A stretch of 64,000 nt of DNA from Spartinivicinus ruber. GTDB lineage: Bacteria; Pseudomonadota; Gammaproteobacteria; Pseudomonadales; Zooshikellaceae. A program made the position numbers and the translations under genes. The notes beneath the pieces were generated by a model. It was not told the origin of the DNA. It searched no databases and saw only the letters and a program-made list of their open reading frames with translations. The stretch lies in contig NZ_CP048878.1 of assembly GCF_011009015.1 (NCBI RefSeq), positions 3,440,354 through 3,504,353 of the forward strand, given 5' to 3'. Numbering within the stretch: the first letter of the stretch is position 1; the number at the start of each line of letters is the position of its first letter. This document shows positions 35,708-44,662 of the stretch, piece after piece.

Positions 35708-37549
35708 GTGAGAAAGCCAAATAGAGCAATCATTAAGCTGGCTGCTGTTTCTTGTGTAGCGTCAATCTTGATTACATCCCCAGTATTTGCAGCAACAGAA
35801 GCTGTTGAAAATGCTAAACACTGTCAGCTTGGAGAAACTTCCGATCCATATACAGGCCAATCAGTATCTTTTTGCGGTATCGATGGTCTCGCTCTTGTTG
35901 AGCTAGATATAGCAGCAGCATCAGTAGATAATGCTAAAAATCTGGGTATTGACACCAGACAGCTTTTACCTGTCAGCGAATCTTCTCAACGAAATCTCTC
36001 TTCTTCTAAAAACCCTAATATTGCCTTCAGTGCATGGGGTGGAGCATCAAAGTGGACCGATGGCATTGTTTATTACCAATACAGTAACCGCGAAATCAAA
36101 CTTAGTTACTACGATACCGTCTGGACTGAGTGGGTAACAAAGTCTTGTGCCAACAATGCCCAAAAAGGTGACTCAATTTGGGTAGAAAAAAAATGTATCA
36201 AGCGAGACACTAAAAATACCAAAGATAATTGGGTCCAAGTAAAAATTGCCAATGAAGGTAATGAATGGGTTCTCATTGAAATTCCCAAAACAAAAAAAGA
36301 AATTGAGCAAACAAAAGCTGAATACAAAAAAATTATTCGTCAAACCATGGCCTCTGCTATGGAAGAAATCTCTGATAATGCAGCTATTAAATTTGTCCCA
36401 CGTATCAATGAACCAAACTATATCAATATATTCATTGGGTCAGGAAACTATTCATACCTTGGCATGACAGGCACAGAACAGCCCCTTTCAATGGCTAACA
36501 TTAAAAGCAAAGGCATTGCTATCCATGAAATAATGCACGCTTTAGGTTTTGCTCACGAACAAAGCCGTCATGATCGTGACAATTATATTACCGTTAACTG
36601 GAAACAAATTGGTGGTGACTGGGGTGGCCAGTATCAAAAACTAGGTGCCTTTTCAACACAATATGGACCCTATGATTTTGATTCAATTATGCACTATGCC
36701 GCTTGGAGCCCTGCATCAACAAAACATGGCAGCACAGCTATTACCACCAAAGATCCAGCTAATCAAAAGCGAATTGGTCAACGCAAGGGACTAAGTCCTC
36801 TCGATATTAGTGCATTACAGCAAGTCTATGGCAAACCACATGCAATTACTACTGGAACAAATTCCAAGCCTTCACTCACTTTAGCTGAAAAACAACGCAC
36901 ATTGACTGCAGGAGCCAATTACGGTTTACGAGTTTCTATCAAGGACCAAGAAACAACTGGTGAGCAACTTAAAATAACAGTAACTTCAAGCAATCAGGCT
37001 GTTTTAGCCAATAGTAATATTAGCATCAAACCTGGGTCGAATGACAATGAGCGACTCATCATACTTCAAACATCCAACCAGTCTGAAGGTAAAACACAAA
37101 TTACCATTCAGGTCCGTGATAGTCATGGGTATACTGATGAAAAAGTATTTGATTTAGAAGTAATGTCCCAAAGCAACAGTCAATGTAAAAATAAAGTCAA
37201 TGATTATTATCCGGATTATTCTGCAGATCCTAGAGCGCTGGAAAACTGTATAATAAAAAGTAGTTTAGCCTCTCAGTCGGAAAAAAAATACTATTTTGTA
37301 TTTGTAACTCCAGGTACAAAGCAGTTGAAAATTACCCTCAATGGAGGCGAAGGCAATGCAGACCTTTATGCCTCTCTAGCAAAAAATGGTTGGCCTACAT
37401 TATCACAGTTTGATTATGCTTCTACTCAGCCAAACACAACAGAGGTCATAACTATCGACAACCCTGTACAAAACCAATTCTATCATGTCATGGTTAATCC
37501 CACAGCACCTTTCAGTAATGTATCGATTAAAGCAGAGCTCATTAAATAA
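35708..37549 (+). CDS. Secreted astacin-like zinc metalloprotease with pre-peptidase C-terminal domain
   Basis: Signal peptide in residues 1-30 (ending ITSPVFA). After an N-terminal region of about 170 residues comes an astacin (M12A) catalytic domain. The zinc site is H273EIMH277ALGFAH283EQSRHDR, and the Met-turn is SIMHY, about 65 residues later. Then follow a cadherin/Ig-like strand-rich domain (about 385-480) and a PPC domain at the C-terminus (YFVFVTPGTKQLKITLNGGEGNADLYASL). PPC domains are usually cut off after export. GTG at 35708 is chosen over GTG at 35702 because AAAGGTG ends five bases before it. It probably digests host or prey protein; no inhibitor or secretion gene is adjacent. 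Confidence 0.9.
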   Translation: MRKPNRAIIKLAAVSCVASILITSPVFAATEAVENAKHCQLGETSDPYTGQSVSFCGIDGLALVELDIAAASVDNAKNLGIDTRQLLPVSESSQRNLSSSKNPNIAFSAWGGASKWTDGIVYYQYSNREIKLSYYDTVWTEWVTKSCANNAQKGDSIWVEKKCIKRDTKNTKDNWVQVKIANEGNEWVLIEIPKTKKEIEQTKAEYKKIIRQTMASAMEEISDNAAIKFVPRINEPNYINIFIGSGNYSYLGMTGTEQPLSMANIKSKGIAIHEIMHALGFAHEQSRHDRDNYITVNWKQIGGDWGGQYQKLGAFSTQYGPYDFDSIMHYAAWSPASTKHGSTAITTKDPANQKRIGQRKGLSPLDISALQQVYGKPHAITTGTNSKPSLTLAEKQRTLTAGANYGLRVSIKDQETTGEQLKITVTSSNQAVLANSNISIKPGSNDNERLIILQTSNQSEGKTQITIQVRDSHGYTDEKVFDLEVMSQSNSQCKNKVNDYYPDYSADPRALENCIIKSSLASQSEKKYYFVFVTPGTKQLKITLNGGEGNADLYASLAKNGWPTLSQFDYASTQPNTTEVITIDNPVQNQFYHVMVNPTAPFSNVSIKAELIK

Positions 37550-37565
37550 TTATTAATACACCTAA

Positions 37566-37592
37566 GTCTGGAGATCACTATGTTCTCCAGAC
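37566..37592. terminator. Hairpin between convergent protease genes
   Basis: GTCTGGAGA (37566-37574) pairs perfectly with TCTCCAGAC (37584-37592). No immediate T-run follows on either strand, so it may be a weak bidirectional terminator or an RNA-stabilising hairpin. Confidence 0.5.
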
Positions 37593-37621
37593 CTTCATAC
37601 AAAAATTCACTTTTTTCCTAT

Positions 37622-38557
37622 TTAACCAAAAAGTCTTACTCGATATTTCCCTTTATGATTGGGATAAATTCGACTGATATAGTCTTTTACCGCCGCTTGT
37701 AATGACTCTTGATCACTGAATACTAACTCACCATAGTTCGGATCAAACAAACGGTACTCTGTTTTTCCCGAATCAGTAGTATTTATCGCTGCTCCTATGG
37801 CATGTCCCCCTCCACCTTCAGACAAATAAATACCAATATCGTAATAGCCTGGCTGATTTAAACATGCAGCAAGCTTGTCCAATTTTAATTGATTTTCACG
37901 CAGTAAATAGCCCTTATCGTTTATTCCATAGTCCGCTAAATAATCAGCTAATACCTTTTTGTCTGTGGCTTGCCTTGCATTCCAGCTCGCATCTGCATGA
38001 CCAGGGGCACCCCCATAAATATCGGTATAATAATGTATTGCCAACTGAAAAACTTCTTCCCGACCATCAACTGCCGTTTTTTTTAATTCAGTGTAATAGG
38101 GTCCAATATCAGAAAAAAAGTCAATATTATGAGCTAACGAACCAAACCATTTCATCACTAGTACCGCACAAATTCCCCCCTTACCAAATGGAGAATCACC
38201 TATATAAGCACCTTGAGAAAAACGATTAAAAATAGCATTATCATACTTTTTTATTAGCCGTTTAATAGTAAATATTGGGCTTAACAGTCCTTGACGACAA
38301 TAGAGAGTTTTAGCTTGTTGATTGGTAGGCACTTTTATTAAGTTACTAATTTTAATTCCTTGTTTATAAGCAGTTCGTTCCTTTGTTACTCTATAATCAT
38401 AGTTCCCAATAAGTTTCTCTGCTATTTGAGAAATAGTAAGCTGCAACCTTCTACCAGCCCAATTGTCTGAGTTCGATTCATTCGAATAAAGATTACTGGC
38501 TACTAACTGCTGGGGTTGAGAATTAACTGACGGAAATAAATTTGGTACGTTATTCAT
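37622..38557 (-). CDS. YopT-type (peptidase C58) cysteine protease, putative secreted effector
   Basis: A 311-residue protein with the full C58 catalytic triad, numbered from the ATG at 38557: C130 in GKGGICAVLV, H252 in GGGGHAIGAA and D272 in YRLFDPNYGEL. C58 proteases such as YopT and AvrPphB are delivered into eukaryotic cells, where they cleave Rho GTPases or kinases. The N-terminal 110 residues lack a Sec signal and are polar, as in substrates of type III or VI systems, but no such system is in the window. AAGGA lies seven bases before the chosen ATG. It is preceded by the structured repeat copy 2. Catalytic identity is confident; effector role inferred. Confidence 0.85.
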   Translation of the reverse strand: MNNVPNLFPSVNSQPQQLVASNLYSNESNSDNWAGRRLQLTISQIAEKLIGNYDYRVTKERTAYKQGIKISNLIKVPTNQQAKTLYCRQGLLSPIFTIKRLIKKYDNAIFNRFSQGAYIGDSPFGKGGICAVLVMKWFGSLAHNIDFFSDIGPYYTELKKTAVDGREEVFQLAIHYYTDIYGGAPGHADASWNARQATDKKVLADYLADYGINDKGYLLRENQLKLDKLAACLNQPGYYDIGIYLSEGGGGHAIGAAINTTDSGKTEYRLFDPNYGELVFSDQESLQAAVKDYISRIYPNHKGKYRVRLFG

Positions 38558-38592
38558 CAAATATCCTTATAAAATTTCAAATATCCCCTTCT

Positions 38593-38747
38593 CGAATGAT
38601 TTTTAGGGTTTGTTGTCGTCGCTAAGCACACAAGGATGGTGTGAATACAGCTTATGCAGGAGCAACAAACTGTCTTACCCCAATCATTTATAAAAACATA
38701 AACTCATGGGGCCTCATCGCTCGACGGCCTCCCCTAAAAACCATTCG
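38593..38747. repeat. Structured intergenic inverted-repeat element, copy 2
   Basis: The outer arms CGAATGATTTTTAGGG (38593-38608) and CCCTAAAAACCATTCG (38732-38747) pair at 15 of 16 positions. Internal hairpins CACAC/GTGTG, ACAG/CTGT closing TGC-AGGA-GCA, and CCCCA/TGGGG correspond to those of copy 1 at 17295 with paired changes. It lies just upstream of the C58 protease gene, as copy 1 lies upstream of the MFS gene. Confidence 0.7.
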
Positions 38748-38775
38748 CTTTGGCTATAACCACTAAAAATACAAT

Positions 38776-39198
38776 TTAGTCCTGAAGGATTTGTGCTCGC
38801 TGCTGTGCAGAAGGAATAAAGCAATATTGTCGTTTACCAAACCAACGATAACGACGACTGGCAACAAAGCAATAAAGCTTATCTCTATAACGTCGGGGAA
38901 TAAGCTTTAATACTAATAGTATTCGCCATGGCCAAGCAAAATATTGGATTATCTTTAAGAATGCTTCAAGATGGGTATAACGCTGGCCCTTTTCCAGGTA
39001 AATCATGGTATCAAATTCATCCAGTGGCATTTCCAACCAACTCAATAAGCGTTGCCCTACAGGGGATTGAACTGTCGCCATTACAAATTGATGCTGCTTA
39101 TCTCGCTTTAATACAAATTTTGACCAGCCGGTACATAATACACAAACACCATCAAAAAGAATAATTTTTGGATATTGCTGGACTTCTGGTGGTGTCAT
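38776..39198 (-). CDS. DCC-family (DUF393) thiol-disulphide oxidoreductase-like protein
   Basis: A 140-residue protein with the family signature D-G-V-C-x2-C (LFDGVCVLCTGW) near the N-terminus and RRYRWFG near the C-terminus. The DCC family adopts a thioredoxin-like fold, and its role is poorly defined. The ATG at 39198 is chosen because it overlaps the VWA gene stop as ATGA, the usual sign of translational coupling. A GTG at 39210 is possible. It is the last gene of a moxR-VWA-DCC operon. Confidence 0.87.
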   Translation of the reverse strand: MTPPEVQQYPKIILFDGVCVLCTGWSKFVLKRDKQHQFVMATVQSPVGQRLLSWLEMPLDEFDTMIYLEKGQRYTHLEAFLKIIQYFAWPWRILLVLKLIPRRYRDKLYCFVASRRYRWFGKRQYCFIPSAQQRAQILQD

Positions 39199-40373
39199 TT
39201 TACTAAGCACTGCATAGCACGCTCTAAGCCATCCATTGTCATTGGGAACATATTATTTTCAACCTGCTCACGAATCATCTGACAAGATTGATAGTACTCC
39301 CAAGTCGCTTCAGGTAACGGATTCAGCCAGGCAATATGAGTAAATTTATCTTTAAAACGTTCCATCCAAGTGGCTCCCGCGTCTTCATTCCAGTGTTCAA
39401 CACTTCCCCCAGGCATAGCAATTTCATAAGGAGACATAGCTGCATCACCAACAAAGATCACTTTATAATCCGAGCCATAGGTACGCAATAATTCCCAGCT
39501 GGAAAAACGGTTCTGATGGCGTCGAAAATTATCTTGCCAAACAGACTCGTAAATAAAGTTATGAAAATAAAAAAATTCCAAATGTTTAAATTCAGATTTT
39601 GCTGCAGCAAACAATTCTTCACACTGTTGCACATGATCATCCATAGTGCCACCAATATCCATCAAGAGCAGTACTTTGATTGTATTATGGCGTTCCGGCA
39701 CCATTTTAATATCCAGCAAACCACCTTTTTCGGCTGTGGCTCGAATGGTATCATTCAATGCTAACTCTTCCGCTGCTCCCTCTCTGGCAAACTTACGTAG
39801 CCGTCTTAATGCCATTTTAATATTTCGAGTACCAAGCTCTACCTCACCATCCAGATTTTTAAACTGGCGTTGATCCCAAACTTTAACTGCTCGGCGATGC
39901 CTGGAGCCCGGTTGACCAATCCTAATACCTTCGGGGTTATAGCCAAAAGCACCAAATGGTGAGGTGCCACCAGTGCCAATCCAACGATTCCCTCCCTGAT
40001 GCCTCTCTTGTTGTTCATGTAAGCGCTTTTTAAAAGTTTCTAGTAATTTTTCCAAACCACCTAAAGACTGTATTTGTCGTTTTTCCTCCTCAGATAAATG
40101 CCGTTCAAAGGCTTTCCGTAACCATTCATCTGGAATAAGCGTTTCTAACGCTTTAGTTAAGTCATCAAGACCATTGAAGTAATGGGCAAACGCTTGGTCA
40201 AAGCGGTCATAATAGCGTTCATCTTTAATCAAACAAGTACGCGACAAATAATAAAATTGATCAATATCAGCAAAGACTACCTGCTTTTCCAAAGCAGCCA
40301 GTAAATCTAGCCATTCCCGAATAGTCACAGGAATTTTTGCTGCTCTGATCGTTTCAAAAAATTGGATTAACAT
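39195..40373 (-). CDS. VWA-domain protein, CoxE/YehP-like, partner of MoxR ATPase
   Basis: A 392-residue cytoplasmic protein. The C-terminal half is a von Willebrand A domain with the metal-site motif as LLMDIGGTMDD, where serines of the usual DxSxS are replaced by G-G-T, and a second motif VIFVGDAAMSP. The N-terminal half is helical and charged (DEWLRKAFERHLSEEEKRQIQSLGGL by parts). It starts 6 bp after the moxR gene. MoxR-VWA pairs act as chaperone-like machines that insert cofactors or assemble protein complexes; the client here is unknown. Confidence 0.88.
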   Translation of the reverse strand: MLIQFFETIRAAKIPVTIREWLDLLAALEKQVVFADIDQFYYLSRTCLIKDERYYDRFDQAFAHYFNGLDDLTKALETLIPDEWLRKAFERHLSEEEKRQIQSLGGLEKLLETFKKRLHEQQERHQGGNRWIGTGGTSPFGAFGYNPEGIRIGQPGSRHRRAVKVWDQRQFKNLDGEVELGTRNIKMALRRLRKFAREGAAEELALNDTIRATAEKGGLLDIKMVPERHNTIKVLLLMDIGGTMDDHVQQCEELFAAAKSEFKHLEFFYFHNFIYESVWQDNFRRHQNRFSSWELLRTYGSDYKVIFVGDAAMSPYEIAMPGGSVEHWNEDAGATWMERFKDKFTHIAWLNPLPEATWEYYQSCQMIREQVENNMFPMTMDGLERAMQCLVK

Positions 40374-40379
40374 TGCTGT

Positions 40380-41222
40380 TTACCGCTTTCTACGTGCCAT
40401 AAAGGCTAGTCGCTCCAGCAGATGCACATCCTGCTCATTTTTTACCAATGCCCCATACAAGGGTGGAATAGCCTTACTGGCATCACGATCACGTAAAATA
40501 TCAACAGATATTTCATCTGCCATTAGTAATTTAATCCAATCAATCAGTTCTGACGTTGACGGTTTCTTTTTCAAGCCTGGCACTTCTCTCAGCGAGAAAA
40601 AGATTTCCATAGCTTCTGTCACCAGTTTTGCCGCAATACCAGGATAGTGAACCTCAACAATCTGGCGCATAGTGGACTGATCAGGGAAGTTAATATAGTG
40701 GAAAAAACAGCGCCTTAAAAATGCATCAGGTAACTCTTTTTCATTATTGCTGGTAATAATAATGATAGGCCGGTGTTTTGTTGTAATGCGCTGTTGAGTT
40801 TCGTAGACATAAAACTCCATTTTATCCAGCTCTAATAACAAGTCATTAGGAAACTCGATATCAGCCTTGTCAATTTCATCGATTAACAATACTGTTGGCT
40901 GATCCGAATCGAATGTCTGCCACAGCTTGCCTTTAACAATATAGTTGCCAATGTCATGAACCCGCTCATCACCCAGTTGAGAATCTCTTAACCGAGACAC
41001 CGCATCATATTCATACAGTCCTTGCTGCGCTTTGGTAGTAGATTTGATATGCCATTGAATCAGCGGTAGCTGAAGAGACTTGGCCACCTGTTCAGCCAGC
41101 ATGGTTTTACCTGTGCCAGGCTCACCTTTAATCAACAATGGACGTTGCAAAGCGATTGCCGCATTCACTGCCATGGTCAATTCATCAGCAGCAACATATT
41201 CCTTGGTACTTGAAAATTTCAT
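40380..41222 (-). CDS. MoxR-family AAA+ ATPase
   Basis: A 280-residue AAA+ protein: Walker A GEPGTGKT near residues 37-44, Walker B LLIDEIDKAD near 113-122, sensor region IIIITSNNEKELPDAFLRRCFFHY, and a C-terminal lid. MoxR ATPases remodel or activate enzyme complexes, usually with a VWA protein encoded next door, as here (6-bp gap). It is the first gene of the three-gene leftward operon; the 375 bp upstream should hold its promoter. Confidence 0.93.
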   Translation of the reverse strand: MKFSSTKEYVAADELTMAVNAAIALQRPLLIKGEPGTGKTMLAEQVAKSLQLPLIQWHIKSTTKAQQGLYEYDAVSRLRDSQLGDERVHDIGNYIVKGKLWQTFDSDQPTVLLIDEIDKADIEFPNDLLLELDKMEFYVYETQQRITTKHRPIIIITSNNEKELPDAFLRRCFFHYINFPDQSTMRQIVEVHYPGIAAKLVTEAMEIFFSLREVPGLKKKPSTSELIDWIKLLMADEISVDILRDRDASKAIPPLYGALVKNEQDVHLLERLAFMARRKR

Positions 41223-41597
41223 TATGTTTATACTAGCTATCTTTGTTATCTAAAGCCTTTGCATCAACTGCGTTGTATAAATGCAGTTTCACTACCAAGC
41301 TACTGTAGCGAATAATGATTAATAAAGGAAGCATGCCCCTATCAATATCACTCAAACAAAGTTGATACCTACAAACTTTTACATTAGAAACTACTCATTC
41401 ATAATTACTGGCGATATTCACTGCAATACTAATAGCGAGTAAAAGCTAATTATAATGCCTTATATCCTCCTGATATCTATACCTAATTACAAGTCAAAGC
41501 TTCGCTGTACAGAAAAATATCTGCTTAACTATATACTAAACAAAATATTCTGTTAAAAGATTCTAGGTGTTAGTTATTTCCCCTCAACTAAACAGAT
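41223..41597. other. 375-bp divergent intergenic region
   Basis: AT-rich, between the leftward moxR operon and the rightward HEAT-NACHT gene. No gene, repeat or clear hairpin seen; promoters for both directions are expected here. Confidence 0.5.
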
Positions 41598-44500
41598 ATG
41601 AAAAAAACTATAAGCGAAGTAAAAGCGACTATCAAATCAATAATAACAGTCAATAGGCTAGTAGTATTTGCCTTTGCAATAATAGGCAACTACGCTCTAT
41701 GCTCAACAAACAAACAGGTAGAAGATGTCGACTTATATATTAATAAATTGCAAAATAAAAGTTCTATAACCGCTATAAGAGAACTTGGTTTTCTAGGAGA
41801 AAAAGCAAGTAAAGCTGTTCCCTACTTAGCCAATTTTATAAATGATGAATGTCCTAATACATACGATAGAAACTACAGCTCAAGTTACCATAAATGTTAT
41901 GAGGCGATAAATGCTCTAGGAAGAATTGGAGCTGCATCAGTTAAAGTACTTATAAGCAAATTGAATACCAACAATACTAGGGTCGTAAAATCTATTATCC
42001 AAACAATTGGTAATATTGGCACACCAGCAAGCCATTCTATTTCTTACTTAGCCGATTTTATTCAAGGTGAATGTGATGATATATGTGACGAGGCAATTAC
42101 TGCACTTAGTAAAATTGGTCAACCAGCTGTTAATATATTAATAAGTAAACTCTCCAATGAAAAAGTAACTGATGACATTATTATTGCCATTGGTGCTATA
42201 GGACCTAATGCATATACTGCCATCCCTTTTTTAGAAAATTTTATAAATGATGAATGTAATAGCAGCTGTTTTGCAGCTATAGACTCCCTCGAAAAAATAG
42301 GTGAAAAATCAATTGACACTTTACTTGAATATATCAATTCTAAAAATCAACTATTGCAAGAATATATACTCAATGCTATTGGTGAAATAGGAAATTCAAC
42401 TGATAAGGTAATAATTCCATTATCTGGTTTAATAAATGACGACTGTAATGATATTTGTTTTACAGCAGTTGAAGCACTGGGAAAGCTTGGCAAGCCTGCA
42501 GTCAAAATTTTAAAAAACAAACTAGAAAGTAATAATGAAGTGTTATTAGAACGTATAATTTATGCAATAGGAGTTATTGGAAAATCAGCAAGCAACACTA
42601 TACCTCATTTAAAATCCAAACTAACCTCTACAAACAACATAGATATTAAAAACTCTATAATTCTTACCCTTGGCAAAATTGGTCAAAAATCAAAATCCGC
42701 AGTACCTGAATTAATCAATTTATTAGATACACCAATAAATGATTCTCTTACATTTTATAACAATAATTACAATACAGTAATCAATACAATAAATACTCTA
42801 GGGAAAATTGGTATGGCAGCGAGCCCCAGCCTACCTAAATTAGCCAAACTATTTTATAAACATAGAAAAAATGAAGAACTATGCCACATAATAATTAAAA
42901 ATACTAACGACATCTTAAAAGACAGCTTAATTAATGCAAACAACACATCCATTTCCGAAATAGAAAAGATAACAACAAATATAGAATCTTCATTTAAAGA
43001 CTTAACTAATAATCCTACACTAAAAGATATAAAAATCGCAAATACATCACTATCCAATCATATAAAACTAGAAAAGAAAAGTCTTAAATACGAAATAATA
43101 TACTGGATCAATCAAAACATTTTTATTTTCTGGATATCCATCTATATATCATCCCTCATATTAATATGGTTAATTATATTTTTAGCAAAACCATTATGGA
43201 TTTTAAACGTTAACGAAAGTATAAAATCATATACAGAATTTCAACTGCCATCTTGGTTAGGAGGAATGAAGTTACCTTTTAATTTAGTACTTATTGTTGG
43301 TTTTTTTCATTACCGACCTAGGGTTCTTGATGCTTGGGTTAAATCACATATATATTCAGCCCGTGAGCGTTTCTCCCAAAAAAGCACTGTATATGATAGA
43401 AAGGTTTATATCCCTGTACCTGTGGAAATAGATGGCGAGTTACTAGACTCATTAACCCTTACAGCATTAGAGAAAAGAACTAGAAAAAAAAAGTTCTGCT
43501 TACTTATTTCAGGAGAAGGGGGCTCAGGTAAGACAAGTCTTGCTTGCCAAATCGCAAAGTTAGTAATGGAAGAAGAAAAAAATAATAGGCCTTCTTACCA
43601 TATTATGCTACCAATATTATTAGAACATGAACTGGACGTAAATCTATCAGAAGACAGTGATACTTTACTGACAGTAATTGGAAGACAGCTACAAGACTTA
43701 ATTGAATCCCCAGCACCTATTCCTGAAAGGCTATTACAATACTTACTCCAATATCAACGCCTTTTAGTTATAGTTGATCACTTTTCTGAAATGACCACGG
43801 AGTCATGCAAGCAATTTCATCCAGAAATACATACTTTTTCAATTAATGCTTTAATAATAACTTCTCGAAATGAAGAAAATCTTGGTGGTTGCATTAAATC
43901 AGTAATTAAACCACTAAGAGTTTCTGGTAATCATTTATCATCATTTATGGAAGCCTACTTGGTTAAACGGCAGAAAAGAAATTTATTTGATGATTCAACT
44001 TTCTTCAAATACTGTAGTAAACTTTCTTCAATAATCAGTAATAGAGAAATTACTGTTATGCTAGTAAAGCTGTATGCTGAACTAATTATTTCAAAAGTGG
44101 AAAGCAATTGTGAAGCCCAACTACCAGAAAGCATACCAGATTTAATGTTAAGTTACCTGAATAACCTTAATAAAAACATTCATAAAAAAAAGTTAGATGA
44201 CCTAACAGTCCATCGCGATATGAAAACTATCGCCTGGGTATCTCTCAAAACAAATTTCCAGCCATCATCACCTCTTATTGCTGAGGTACTTTCTGAAATG
44301 GAAGGAGAAAACAAACAAGAGCGACTTAAATACCTTGCAAATCAACTAAGAATAATTCATTTTATTCAACCTGCACAAGAGCGTATACGCATAGCACTTG
44401 ACCCCCTTGCAGAGTACCTTGCAGGTATAAAAATAGTGGAATCATTTGCTGAACAAACACATTTTTGGCATACTTTTTTCCATGAAATCGATGACAAAAT

Positions 44501-44645
44501 CATCTCACGTAAGCATATTCATGGATTTTTACTTGCTATATGGGATTGCTGTCTTGCCAATCAAAGTCATATTGCTATCCCCCTCTTTATTTACGATGAG
44601 CTCAGCCTAAAAGTTGAGAGATCTGCAGCAATGGAGCAAGAGTAG
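41598..44645 (+). CDS. Membrane-spanning HEAT-repeat NACHT/STAND-type NTPase
   Basis: A 1,015-residue protein in three parts. Residues 20-38 are a hydrophobic anchor or signal. Residues 45-450 are HEAT repeats (IGxxAxxAIPxL-type units) in which cysteine pairs recur: C85/C100, C159/C163, C220/C224, C283/C287. Residues 500-535 are a transmembrane segment, and after a second hydrophobic patch the C-terminal half is a NACHT-like NTPase. The P-loop is G639EGGSGKTS, with K645; the Walker B region is VIVD727HF and the sensor region ALIITSRNE. The layout suggests that the HEAT repeats sit outside the cytoplasm and the NTPase inside. NACHT proteins often act in signalling or phage defence. Very AT-rich coding DNA suggests horizontal origin. 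Confidence 0.75.
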   Translation: MKKTISEVKATIKSIITVNRLVVFAFAIIGNYALCSTNKQVEDVDLYINKLQNKSSITAIRELGFLGEKASKAVPYLANFINDECPNTYDRNYSSSYHKCYEAINALGRIGAASVKVLISKLNTNNTRVVKSIIQTIGNIGTPASHSISYLADFIQGECDDICDEAITALSKIGQPAVNILISKLSNEKVTDDIIIAIGAIGPNAYTAIPFLENFINDECNSSCFAAIDSLEKIGEKSIDTLLEYINSKNQLLQEYILNAIGEIGNSTDKVIIPLSGLINDDCNDICFTAVEALGKLGKPAVKILKNKLESNNEVLLERIIYAIGVIGKSASNTIPHLKSKLTSTNNIDIKNSIILTLGKIGQKSKSAVPELINLLDTPINDSLTFYNNNYNTVINTINTLGKIGMAASPSLPKLAKLFYKHRKNEELCHIIIKNTNDILKDSLINANNTSISEIEKITTNIESSFKDLTNNPTLKDIKIANTSLSNHIKLEKKSLKYEIIYWINQNIFIFWISIYISSLILIWLIIFLAKPLWILNVNESIKSYTEFQLPSWLGGMKLPFNLVLIVGFFHYRPRVLDAWVKSHIYSARERFSQKSTVYDRKVYIPVPVEIDGELLDSLTLTALEKRTRKKKFCLLISGEGGSGKTSLACQIAKLVMEEEKNNRPSYHIMLPILLEHELDVNLSEDSDTLLTVIGRQLQDLIESPAPIPERLLQYLLQYQRLLVIVDHFSEMTTESCKQFHPEIHTFSINALIITSRNEENLGGCIKSVIKPLRVSGNHLSSFMEAYLVKRQKRNLFDDSTFFKYCSKLSSIISNREITVMLVKLYAELIISKVESNCEAQLPESIPDLMLSYLNNLNKNIHKKKLDDLTVHRDMKTIAWVSLKTNFQPSSPLIAEVLSEMEGENKQERLKYLANQLRIIHFIQPAQERIRIALDPLAEYLAGIKIVESFAEQTHFWHTFFHEIDDKIISRKHIHGFLLAIWDCCLANQSHIAIPLFIYDELSLKVERSAAMEQE

Positions 44646-44662
44646 CAGCTTGCTTAACTTTT

